A DNA stretch of 64,000 nucleotides, taken from positions 1-64,000 of the forward strand of contig JNEU01000695.1 of the NCBI GenBank assembly GCA_000697475.1. The letters run 5' to 3'. Of the stretch, positions 22,008 through 33,339 are shown in pieces. This DNA is from Lichtheimia corymbifera B2541 (Eukaryota; Mucoromycota; Mucoromycetes; Mucorales; Lichtheimiaceae). Made by a program: the position numbers and the translations under genes. Position 1 is the first letter of the stretch; every line of letters begins with the position of its first letter. A model generated the notes under the pieces. The model saw only the letters and a list, made by a program, of their open reading frames with translations. It ran no database searches and was not told the origin of the DNA.

Positions 22008-23294
22008 GTTGAATAAAGAGGTTGCTTAACGTGAGAAAAAGAGCATAAAAAGAAAGAACCGCAAGTAGGAATTTCCTGCATTGATAACGCGCACTTTCCA
22101 TCTTCCCCTGTTACAGATCCAGCTGTCGTGTGTGCAACCTGACTGAGGAGTCACTCCAGATAAGGTTGTTGTCACGCTATGCATTATGACACACATCACG
22201 CATAATTTGTGATATGTACAACGACCCCCTCTTCCCACTTTTTCCCATCTACAACAAAGCATTCAATAGTAGCGGCATGTATATAGAGAGATAGAGAATG
22301 TGTGCAATAATAATACAGTGATCGATTGATGGCGTATCTCATCAACTGCCAATAAAGTGGGCGTAAATCACCACGCTGATTAATCATGCTTTGCATTTGA
22401 TCCAAATTTGGGTGGTCGAGTTGCATTACATTGAGACCTTGTGAAATGTCAGACGAGTAACAGGTGCTAAGTATGAGCTATAATATACGGTGCTTCATAC
22501 GCCGCCGCTTGATTTCATTGATAAGGACGCAGAAACTTATCTGTGGGTAAAACCATCTACTTTATCATCCCCACTCATATCATGACTCAACTTTTGCCAT
22601 GAACAAGCCTATAATACGTACTTGTGCAAGCATCATCCATGATGACGATACATGTTATATTAGGTTTCTTTGACCCGATCAAAAGGACCGCTATCGTTAC
22701 AACATTGTATAGTATCATAAAGTTGTAGATAGCATATCAGGGGTTGCTTGATACCGTTATAGCCTTTGATTGATCGTCATACGTATTCAATTTATTTCCT
22801 TATTGATCCATGCATGTAGTGATATGTCGACCATTGGCCAAACAACAAAAGAAGGAAGGAAGCATCTGCATGAAACACCCCAGCCACTTTTATAAGTCTC
22901 TTTTTCCCTAAAAGTGAACATCGTTCCTGATGATAACGAATATGAATGAAATGATGCTTTGTATGAATTGGTATTACAAGAGTCAGTATATTATCTTTGA
23001 TCCACATCAAGGTTTGTGGTTGACAATTTAGAATGTGCCAGCACGTTATGTTTGTATTCGCTAGTAACAACCGTGGTGTCAATCAAGAACGATCATGACA
23101 AGTAGATACGTAACGATTACAAGTGGTGTCATGTATTGGATAAGAAAGATGTTTTATTGATGGATACTATGTAACTGCGGGGAATGGGAGAGGGTTGGTT
23201 GGTTGGTTGGGTGGTGGCGGCTTGAATCAAGAGCGGGATTGAATACTTTTTTCTTTGCTTTCGCATCCGAACCAAGCTTTGCTCCTCTCCTACA
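22008..23294. promoter_or_regulatory. divergent promoter region, paladin / UTP30
   Basis: The 1.3 kb between two divergent genes contains no convincing coding sequence on either strand. It holds scattered TATA-like elements and short T- and A-rich runs. Confidence 0.4.
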
Positions 23295-24260
23295 ATGACC
23301 CAAACCTTCGACTACAACAAGAAACAGGTCAGTGACCATAGCGAGCCACTCTTCAATGGGCGAGATCTGTCATTAACACCGGGTATAGGCCAAGGCTGCA
23401 GTGCATGCTCTTTATGATCACCATAAATCGAGAGAATCGGGCGATCTCCTTGCCGATGAAGAACCTCCTCTCTATGTACAGATCTTGACAAAGGAAATGT
23501 TTGTTCCCAAACGTCAATCGGCTGGTGGAAAGAAAATGTGAGCATACACGAGAGAGAGAACAAAGGACGACACACACCATAGTAACACGTGATGATCTTG
23601 ATAGCAAAGCAAAGCATGCCCTTTATCCCTCGGATACTAGCATTTGTGTATTTGTCAAATCGGATGCAGAAGATATTCAAAAGGAACTTGCAAACGGTGG
23701 ATTCAAGAATCTTCAAGTCATTGATAAGTCTACATTGGAAGGATCCTACAGCACGTTTGAAGCACGACGGAGATTGGCCAATGCTCATGAATGTTTCTTT
23801 GTTGATGATCGCATTGTGTCATTCATGCCAAAACTTTTGGGTAAATCCTTTTTGGAAAAAGCAAACAAGTAAGTAATGGATTGGATTTTATTGGATTATG
23901 TGTGTGGGATCTCTAATATGGGATTTCTATCTAGGACACCTATGCCCGTCAACGTTGCTTCCAATGCAAAGGTCAACCAAATGAATACTGCTCTTCGTGT
24001 ACAACCTTATAGACCCAAAGGAGGTGTCGTCAAGTAAGTTAGAATGGGTATTCTTTCGTGCTTGTCACTCATACCTTTTTGTTGCTAGCCTCTTGCGAGT
24101 CGGTCATCTTGGCTTATCTGAAAAGGAAATGCTCGAAAACTTGGACGCTATCGTAAAGGAATACCTCCGTGTTTCTAACATCAAGTCAGAGGCCATCCAG
24201 GAATTGTCATTAAAGTTGGCAAAGAGCCCAGCACTCCCATTCTACAATTCACTTCCCTAA
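23295..24260 (+). CDS. UTP30: ribosomal L1-domain protein, UTP30/RSL1D1-like
   Basis: Exon 1 is 23295-23327 (MTQTFDYNKKQ), exon 2 is 23389 to about 23537, and later exons are up to 23868, 23935-24033 and 24089-24260. The product is about 250 residues. Segments typical of the L1 fold are SICVFVKSDAEDIQKEL, a FFVDDRIVSFMPKLLGKSF block (family: DxRIxxxLPxLLGKxF), and PMPVNV after intron 3. Utp30 and RSL1D1 are nucleolar factors associated with small-subunit pre-ribosomes. The second intron is unresolved: the best-looking donor (GTGAGC at 23538) joined to the AG at 23586 breaks the frame. Either an alternative donor a few codons upstream (GTGGAA) or an unusually short intron restores it. Convergent with the next gene (118 bp apart). 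Confidence 0.75.
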
Positions 24261-24377
24261 GTTGATTAGACACATAAAACCATTGCATTCACCATCGATT
24301 ACGCATTGAAAATACAACATGTTTTTTAATTACCATTCCTGAATATGATATTGCTCTATCAGCATCCAATACAATCT

Positions 24378-25772
24378 CTATTGTCCTAGTCTTAAAGTCT
24401 TACCAATGGTACCAAAGAGCCCTGATTGCTTATCTAAAAAGGCACTTGGGTTAGCTGAATCCATGATACCTGTTATCTTTTTTCTAACCTTTGTACTCCG
24501 TGCCTTGACCACTTTGCATACAGTTCCTGCGGATTCCACGCCATGAGCTAATAACAACCGGATATCGATAGCAGAATTCCATTGTTCCATTAATCCTTGT
24601 GCCTTCATTGATCTTGGCTTCTCAAACTTGGGATCACCCGTGATTGTATGCAAAACCTGGTGGGCTGGGGTGAATACATAGTAATAAAGAGGGAGAAAAT
24701 ATGGACTTACGAGCGTCGACAAGCCAAGATTGTTGACTGATTTCAGACTCTGAGCCAGGTTGGGTTGTTCTATAGAAAAATATATATCAACGCATGCATG
24801 GGGAAATAAAAGTAACTTACGTTGTTCGGTGGTATTATTGCTCCATTCGGATTCAAGCAAGTGAACAATATCGCTCATCACAATCAGTGAAGGGGTCGAG
24901 GGTGATGATAAATGTAACGCTCCTATCTGGACAAGGAGTTGACATGCATCTGTAGGTGTCACCACGCTATAACATTGGATCCGTTGCATGATTTGATCGC
25001 TCTTCTATACTTGGCGTGTGAAATATCTGTGCATCAAGGAGAGAGAGAAAAGAAAACGTACCTGTCGCTTGTGCTTTACTTGTGCTCGAGAGATCACTGC
25101 TTCCATTTGCCGTGAATCGACCATGCCTGTCGTATAGATATAGTGCACCGTGGCATCATCAAACGAAGAAAGAAAGGATTCCACAGCATAAAGAGAGAAC
25201 TATATGATCGCTTATTAGCATGCTCTAGCATCAATAAAATGGGGAGGGTTGTCCTTACCTCGGCATTGACCACCCGATGAAGCCCAGTAACTTCAATTGT
25301 ATGTCCTAGGCAAAATCCACCATAAAGAAAATGATCGAGCCTACAATTCATTTTCCAATTAAGCTTTGTCAAAGGGGCAGTAAATGGGGGTGTGGAATAT
25401 GTACGTCTGGAATCCAGTTGAAAATCGAGTTTGGTGGAAGTCTTTGTTCGTTTCAGGCACAACCGAAAGAATAGCCACCTTGTGACGCAAAACATGTAAC
25501 CGCTTATATACATCTCCTTAGTCACTTTCGCTGTGACCAAGATGCCATTGTCTTACTTGAGTTGGAATGCTCGTCCTCTTGGTGAGATCGTCCAAGTCGG
25601 CTTTCAACAATGCTAGATCTGAACACGATCGACTGTCATGAGCAACTTTATGTTTCGCAGAGTCCCACAAGATAGTTTATAGTCAACCTGTGGTTATTCC
25701 ATTATTGGCGAGTGTAGTGATAGTATCGCTAAAGATAGGATGATTCCCCAATAACACCTTGAGCTTTCTCAT
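24378..25772 (-). CDS. RAD51D-like recombinase paralog with degenerate Walker A
   Basis: This is a multi-exon gene of about 380 residues. The N-terminus (LLGNHPIFSDTITTLANNGI, then DLALLKADLDDLTKRT) resembles the N-terminal domain of RAD51D. A later exon reads FSTGFQTLDHFLYGGFCLG followed by HTIEVTG, which matches the LSTGxxxLDxLLGGGxxTGxITEIxG run leading to Walker A in RAD51-family proteins. Where GxxxSGKTQ is expected, the spliced product reads GLHRVVNAE, so the P-loop lysine and threonine are gone. Walker B-like LIVMSDIVHLL and a LAQSLKSVNNLGLSTL helix follow in the expected order. RAD51 paralogs act with RAD51 in homologous recombination. This one is unlikely to bind ATP in the usual way, so a structural or Shu-complex-like role is an inference. 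Confidence 0.6.
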
Positions 25773-25970
25773 ATTGACAGCGGAAAAAGATATATATTAA
25801 AAAAGTCGGGTGGCCAATCATTCAACAAAACGGTGTGTGTGGTTGCATGATATTTCCGAATGTGCATATGTGTGAGCGTGTGATGTGCATTGTGAAGGGG
25901 GAGAGAGAGAGAGAAAACTAGACTAAAAAACTCGGTACATGGGTGCGTGTGCGTGTGTGTGTGTGTAATA

Positions 25971-28488
25971 TCAGTTTGAATTTTCTTTGGCTGCTTCGAT
26001 CAGTGGTGATAAGGAACAAAGTGGATCTGCAGTCTTCAAAAAGTCGTGTTCGAGCATGACTGCAGCAGAAGGTCGTTTCTCAGGATCCACTGCAAGACAT
26101 CTTGATAAAAAGTCGCGGAAAATGTCTGATAAAGACTCTGGGCTTTGTAATTGAGGTGTGCCATTGGTAGCAATAAGATATAACGCTCGCAGAGGGTTCT
26201 CGTTCAGATAAGGTGGTTCTCCTTCGATCATTTCAATGGCCATAATGCCTAGTGACCAAATATCCACTTGAGGTCCATATTCTTTCCTGGTGACCACTTC
26301 GGGAGCCATCTATGGAAATGTCTCTGTTAGCATGATATACCCAAGTATAAGAACATTGACTTACCCAGTAAGGTGTCCCAACCATGGTTGTCCGTTTGGA
26401 TTGTCCTTCATTCAATTGAGCGCAGAATCCGAAATCGGCTATATAGGATGGATTGTTAGATATATATAAACGGGGGATTTGTATCCAACTTACTCAATTT
26501 AATGTCCCCTTCCGAGCTGAGGAGCACATTGTCACTCTTGATATCACGATGGATGACACCACTCAGATGAAGATGTTGTAAGCCCTTGAGTACTTCACGA
26601 CATACGGCGGCGATCTGGCCTTCGGTCATCATGTTGCATGTGACAACATCCGTTAAGCTTCCTCCTTCCATATATTCCATCACCACCCATAGGTCGCCTT
26701 TCCAGAGATAAGAATCGATGAAATTGACAATGTTGGGATGTCGAGATTGCTTCATCACCATGATTTCATTCATGATCAGCTCTTTTTTGGGTTGTTGATC
26801 CAAATTCATTTGCTTGATCGCCACCGGATACTCCTGGTTATCCAATTGGCGAGCAGTGTAAACACCTCCTGACGCTCTAAGGAGAATACAATCATGAGCA
26901 CTCTCTCTCGTGGTTGTAGCAATAATATCATGCATACATACCCTTGTCCAATCTTGACCATATCCAAATATATCTTGGTAGGATCTGCATTCTTACAGAG
27001 CTCTTTAAGATTCCGCATCAGTTCATCATCGCCTTGATTCTTCTCCTTGCCAACACGTCGCTTGACTACACCCACGGATGGTGAAGATGATGAAGATGAT
27101 GTTGTCGTCTCCTTGGATGGTGTGGTAGTAGTGGTAGTGGTGGATGGTGATGACTCGCTCGTCGTATTGGTCTCCTTGTCATTGGATGGAGAGGTTTCCA
27201 CAGGCTGTACATTCGATTGTGATAAGGGTCGTTGTGTTGATGGTGTCTCTTCTTCTTCCTCCTCTTTGATCACCATGCTCTTTGTAGCATCCTACATATA
27301 TACAAATATCAGTGTATCCACCCCACAGGCACGTAAATCATTCTCGATATGTACCTTGTTTTTGGAATCCCCAGTTGCAATCTTGGATAAACGTCTCCAA
27401 GACTTACCAATGCTAGCAAAGCCATCGGTTTTTTTGGTGGATGGTTGTTGTTGTTGTGGTGGTGGTGGTTGATTGGACTCTTCTTTGAGAGATGCCGTTA
27501 CGTCGTTGGATACGCTCGTAGAAGTGACGGTACCATTGGGGATCTTGTGCCATACAGCATCATCATCTCTTGCATGTGTCTCTTGATAAAACTCAATAGC
27601 ATCAATCACAGCCTAAAAGAGCATGATGCATTGATATCAAACAAGTAAATCTCCACGTTGTTGATATGTACCTGAGGATTTTGTTCTTGCTCCTTCTTGG
27701 TAATTCCGCTGTGCTTTAGTAGAACATGCCATTCACCGGGAAGGCCAGTAAATTCGCCTGTATGTGCATCGAATCCAACATGGGTAACATGCCTTGTGTT
27801 GTAAGGGGAAGAAATGTCCATGGTCTTGGATCCCGCTTGTGCAGTGCCGTTCACTGGAGTCCCTTGATTTGACAACAGATCTATTATCATGCCCATGTCA
27901 AGAGATAACTTACACACACACATGGATGGTTTATATATAATATGTACCATTGAAACCACCAACAACCTTATCAAACACGCCTTTAAAGGTATTGCGATCA
28001 CGTGTGCGTTGTGTTGATTCGAGATACATGTCAGAGTCACCGCTTGTCGAGGATCGTTTGGCTGCCAACGTCTCTACACTTCCATAGCTTTTCAGTTGCT
28101 GGGCACTGAAGCGTTGTTGATTACTGGTAACGTGAACGGCAATCTGCTGTGAGCCGAGATAGTAAGGCGATGGTGTAATGGCCCCGGTATTGTAGAGCTT
28201 GGTGACATGGGCCTTGGAACCTATTGAAAGCGTTCGAGAGAGCGATGGCGTTGATTTGTGCGTCTTGATTGCTTTAAATGATGCGTTACGGGAAGAGTTG
28301 CCTGAAAATACACTGACAAGTGAACGTCGCGACGTAGAGTTGCGGACCACATGCGGTCGTCCCTCTGTTACCGATAGCAGCAATCCCACCCAATTATTAG
28401 TACATTGTATAGATAGACATATACACACTTCTTTTTCAATAAACATACCTTTCTTATCTGTACCCCACGCTTCCGATGCTGTTTGCAT
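25971..28488 (-). CDS. p21-activated kinase (PAK/Ste20 family)
   Basis: This multi-exon gene encodes a serine/threonine kinase of about 700 residues that would act downstream of Cdc42/Rac in polarity and MAPK signalling. The start is the ATG at 28488 ([13 protein letters not shown]); the frame is open further only from a TTG. A Ser-rich N-terminus is followed by a CRIB/PBD ([16 protein letters not shown], then [11 protein letters not shown]) near 27720-27820. Next comes a Pro/Gln- and Ser/Thr-rich linker. The kinase domain (26950-26010) contains KIGQGASGGVY across an intron, [19 protein letters not shown], the activation segment [12 protein letters not shown], and [12 protein letters not shown]. 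No PH domain is seen before the CRIB, which favours the Ste20/Pak1 class over Cla4. Confidence 0.92.
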
Positions 28489-29440
28489 GTCTTTTAACAA
28501 GAAAAACAAGAGGAGAAAGATAAAAAAAAGTCAGGAGTACGTCGTATTGAAACAATCTCTCTCGCTCTCTCTTTCTTCAGGGGTAAGCTATCATCGAACC
28601 CCCTTTTTGTGCAAGTCGCCTAGGAGACTTGAGAGCTGCGCTTCTTTTATCTATCCACTCAATGTGATGGACAATAAGCCCAACACCGCATACAATGACC
28701 CATGTGCGGCATCATCGTACCCGATTGGATCATCGTTTATCTTTTGAATCAAATACCACCATCATTGTATCGCACGCAATAAAATATGCAAGAGCTCTCA
28801 AAAGATAACAGCATACAAGCTTATTGCAGATGCATGCGTGCATGGAATAACATAACTTATTCCTTATGGTCCGTGGAACCATTAGAGTGCACGTGGCAAC
28901 TGCCAATGGATCCATCGCTACTCCCTCTACCAGCCCTGGAATACACTTTATTGTGGAAAAGACCTAGTATTATTCTATACAATCAACACCATGTTCTCTC
29001 ATCCCAGATTTCCTCGTATGCGCTGCCATATATGATTGAGTAATACTATTGCTATATGACCCTCCTATTCCTCCTCCATCACTTGCCCTCGCTTCATTCA
29101 AACTTATCATTCTCCTCCTCTTTGCATCATGCTCGTTTCCGATTATCATTGGACAGCACATTTCACATAAAAGAAAGAATGCAGAACACTGGATGTATAC
29201 ACAGCATTTCATTGAAGCGTGCTCACCAAGCGTTGAGCTGCCAGAAGAGATGGATGAGGTGTATGGGAATCTATAAGGGGTATGAATAGGATACGCTGCT
29301 TGCTATAGTTCACGACCCGGGAAGGTATCTTCAATGGCGTAAAGACTGTTAATATCAAACGGATGTTTGTATGATCCACGGCAATTGCTTGGCTTGGTCG
29401 ATAACTCGTATACACCCAGGCCTGTCAAGGATATCGCCAT
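28489..29440. other. intergenic, no gene seen
   Basis: PAK upstream region. Several short open frames occur on both strands but none shows domain content or splice-supported extension. Confidence 0.4.
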
Positions 29441-31862
29441 ATGAGGACACCAAGGTACAGACGGGATCAAGGTAGGTCGATTGCTGCGATGGGCGTGTCA
29501 ACAGATCCCATATGCTTACAATGCTGCTTGCGTCTCTAGATCTACCATATACATCCAGCGGTATCCATGGATACGTTGACGAGTGCACCAATTGGGCTTG
29601 CCATGGCGATCTCGAGTCCACAGAAATTCCATAGCTTTTAGTCACCCATGCCGCAATTACATAGCAAGATCTTGGTGTCAATCGACAATAAAAGACCTGA
29701 ATGCACGCAATGGAGGAAGGAAGGGAAAAGTGTTAACGATCTGGCTGGTTACTGCTTGCTCCTGTTGTCTCATACCCCACATATTCTCCACCACTTTTCG
29801 TGTTCCCAATAAACTTGCATATATTTTATTAATACTATATTAATCCCACGACCTTTCTCTATCGTTTGAAGTATTATTCGTGTAAAAAGGATGGAATTTG
29901 GTGGAGTTAGCTATGGATAAACAAAGGGGAAAATGGGCGTGTCAACCAACTAAAAACGCGCTTCTCCACGCGTCTCTCAAACATATGCCTCACAATATAT
30001 ACATCATATTGATCGCACGGCTTTTCTCTATCGTTTGATATATCATTTGTCCAGAAACGATGAAAAAATGCAACCAAAAGACTCGGGTCCGGGAACTTTA
30101 AACGCGTTTTTAAGCGTGTTCCATCAATATAATCCCACTCGGCGTTGGTCTCATGTTGACCACAGCACTTTTATCTTCCATTTGAGGTATTATGTGTTTA
30201 TAAAAGCTCAAGTTTAAACGCGTTTTTAAGCGTGTTCCATCAATATAATCCCACTCGGCGTTGGTCTCATGTTGACCACAGCACTTTTATCTTCCATTTG
30301 AGGTATTATGTGTTTATAAAAGCTCAAGTTTAAACGCGTTTTTAAGCGTGTTCCATCAATATAATCCCACTCGGCGTTGGTCTCATGTTGACCACAGCAC
30401 TTTTATCTTCCATTTGAGGTATTATGTGTTTATAAAAGCTCAAGTTTAAACGCGTTTTTAAGCGTGTTCCATCAATATAATCCCACTCGGCGTTGGTCTC
30501 ATGTTGACCACAGCACTTTTATCTTCCATTTGAGGTATTATGTGTTTATAAAAGCTCAAGTTTAAACGCGTTTTTAAGCGTGTTCCATCAATATAATCCC
30601 ACTCGGCGTTGGTCTCATGTTGACCACAGCACTTTTATCTTCCATTTGAGGTATTATGTGTTTATAAAAGCTCAAGTTTATTATGATTTGTATTCAAAAA
30701 GACTAAAACTAAGAGGCAATTGGTTTCCACAAGTCTACAACAACTCGTGTACTCACAGGAATGACCACGAGAAGGTTTGCCTCATCATTCCCGCCTTTAG
30801 CCAAGGACACCAACCTTGACCAAGGCACAGGGAAAGCAGCACTCAACCAGAACTTAAAAGAATTGCAAAGAGAAAGGTCATACTTAAGCCAACCGCCCTT
30901 GAACAGAACATAAAGAACTGCTCAAGAACGATCGCACTCAAGTAAGCCTCCCCTAAACAAACCTTTAAGACCTGGAAGGTGCCACAGACTCTGTTCACGG
31001 AATTCGACAGCTAGAAGTCTTATAACCCATCTGCTCCCGCTCGCCAGTGCTCTAAAGAAAAGAAAAGAGAAAAAAAGAAATGGGGAAACGCCCTTCTTTT
31101 ATATCTTCAAATTCCAGTTTGACTCCCGCTCTGACGTCCGACTGGCTATTGTGACCTTTTGGGGCTCTAATCTCATTGGCTGTCGATTCAGCGTGTAGGA
31201 ATCAGTAGTAAAGGTATGTTTTTAGGTGTGTAAAGGGTACTTTTTGAAAGAAAAGGTGTAATGTGCATGGTGAAACATAGCAGGGAAGCGGAGACATAGC
31301 TTGTCTTTACTTGATATAGTATATTTCTGCGCACAGACCAGGGGTTCACGACACACATTCCGAAGGTTCATTTGTGCTACGACTCAGCTTGTCCGATTTC
31401 ACGGTATTTTATTATCGAATTTAAAGAATCATTCAAATGTATCAAGAAAGGGATAAGAGTGCGAGTAGTAGTAGTGGTGGTGCAAAAGAAAGGAGAGATA
31501 AAACATGGTCAACTACTACAGCGTGTATCCAAGAGTTGACGATAACACCAAGAACTATTATTACGACAAGCTCTCGTGTATGTTACCAGCCACCAGCAAG
31601 AGTGCAATTGCGATCGAATGCTTTGTCGATTCCGGTCTATGGGTTTGTTGCGATGCTTGACTGATGGACCTTCCACGATCTAATGGAGTCAGAGATCAGA
31701 CACCTCCATGCTGTTTGGGACACGGAGTATATATGACGGTGCATACTTGTGCTCTCATCCATCCATAAGCAAACTACGTTAGGATTGCTCTAAAGCTTCA
31801 ATAAATGTTTTGGATCATTGTTTCTGTCATCATAATACAGCACCTACCTGTATCCTAGGAGA
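29441..31862 (+). repeat. right arm of the inverted dispersed repeat
   Basis: This matches 1515-3540 in opposite orientation. The outer end near 31862 (TCCTAGGATACAGGTAGGTG) corresponds to about 1515-1570. The inner end near 29441 corresponds to about 3535, and beyond these points the sequences differ. It is longer than the left arm mainly because a 116-bp stretch is present five times. The TATA-like box and CT-rich run are conserved (31050-31110). The frame at 29355-29681 (-) extends further here than its left-arm partner, which is shifted near 3500. Lengths of the arms and absence of transposition genes leave the origin open. Confidence 0.75.
30097..30676 (+). repeat. five tandem copies of a 116-bp unit
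   Basis: Units start at 30097, 30213, 30329, 30445 and 30561, each beginning TTTAAACGCGTTTTTAAGCG and ending TATAAAAGCTCAAG. By eye the five units are identical. The left arm has one corresponding block (about 2743-2870) with several differences. The period is not a multiple of three, so the array is not a protein repeat. Identity between units points to recent expansion or homogenisation, or to an assembly artefact. Confidence 0.95.
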
Positions 31863-32322
31863 CCAGTTTCCTACGCAACAACAGTTGTCATTTTCTTAAA
31901 ACCAAATAGCCTCGAAATGAAGATGAGTTTCATCAATAAATCAGGACTGTTGTCTCTGTGGATCCTGGTATGTCTTTGGTATGATCTTGGTATATTCCCA
32001 TCTTTGCTTGGACTTGGTCGTAGCATGCAGACAATATGGATAGAGATAGCGTGATGCGCTACAGTATTGAAGCAGGTTGTCAAAGAACGTGCACGAGAAA
32101 AAGACCATCCCGTCCATCCATCCATGGTGTTTCCTAATCAATCAGCTTATGTACTATAACACGGAGGATGTACCCAGCCGATCATTTGGACTCTAAATCC
32201 ATTCATCCATCTAACCAAAGAACCAGCAGACCCATATCCCCCATTATCCGAAGCGGCAAATGCCAAAGAATGATAAGAAAAAAAAACGACCCATTTATAT
32301 AAAAGATGTACACGATTCCTTA
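31863..32322. other. intergenic, no gene seen
   Basis: Sequence between the repeat arm and the 3' end of the coiled-coil gene. No coding signal recognised. Confidence 0.4.
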
Positions 32323-33059
32323 TTACAGCTTTTCCTTCAATTGTTGTATATACAAGAGCTTTTCAGGTATAGCATTCATCAAATGACGTATCTCGGCTTC
32401 TTCTTCCTCCTTCTCATTGGTACCGCCCTGTTGAATGATGTCCTCGAATTCTTGAAGCATTTCTCGGTTATCTTCCATATCCGCTTTGAGATCCTCCAAT
32501 CGCTTCTTGATGTTTTCCTCCTCATCCTCATCCTCCCCATCCTTCATGACTGGTAGTTTCTTGAGTTCGGCTTTGGCACGTTGTATTGATGCTTCCATCT
32601 CCTTTAATTGTTTACGCATCGCTGATGTCCGTGCTCGTGCGCTCTGTAATTCTTTTTCCTTGGCTTGTTTCTCCTTGAGTAACGCATCCACATCCCGTTG
32701 TAATGATGACGGCTCTGGTGATACTGGCTTTGTTGTTGCTGTTGGTGCTGTCTTGTGTAAAGGTGAAGGTGTGGGTTGCTTCTTTTTCACGATCGTTTCT
32801 GCTTGCTTTGGTGATTTGCGTCCACTCTCTGTTTCTGGAAACACATTTTGCAACGTCCGGTCTCGAAATGGGCTACGCACTGTGGAGGATGCTTTGGACT
32901 GCGTGCTGGATGTCTACCAAAAGTTCAAGATCAGTCTCTTGTAAACAAGCTATGAACCAAAATGTGGCTCTCGAATACCTTGGTAATGTGCTTTGTTGAT
33001 TCTCGGCTATGTGTTGATAGGGTCGTGGGTGTTTTGTTCTCGTCAGTAATGCCAGACAT
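32323..33059 (-). CDS. coiled-coil protein of unknown function
   Basis: Two exons (33059-32979, 32913-32323) join in frame to 223 codons. The N-terminal ~90 residues are Ser/Thr/Pro/Lys-rich and probably disordered, with several SP and TP sites. Residues ~95-215 form a long charged heptad-like coiled coil with a central acidic run (DGEDEDEEEN). No catalytic motif or membrane segment is present. The composition resembles spindle or kinetochore linkers and small scaffold proteins, but I cannot name a family. The gene starts 281 bp from the 3' end of the next minus-strand gene. Confidence 0.65.
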
Positions 33060-33339
33060 TTTGAATAGAAACAAGGAGAGAGACAAAGTGCTGCTGAGAA
33101 CGCGTGAGTGCGGTGCGAGTGGTGTTGAATCGGAAAAGTCACAAGCGGGCGCGTTTTGCAGGAGATCGAATGTATTTGTCTCACCATGCAATTTATAGTT
33201 GAGTACCACCACCACCAAAGCACAAGATAGAAGCTTTTTTTTATCCATCCCACTATATACAATGAAATCTCTTTTGTGATGACGATGCATTTTAATGAAG
33301 TGTGTGTGTATATATAAATAACGGGGGATGATTGGAGTC

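Noticed and set aside
30097..30676. CRISPR-like array
   Set aside because: Units are contiguous with no unique spacers, in a eukaryotic genome; it is an ordinary tandem repeat.
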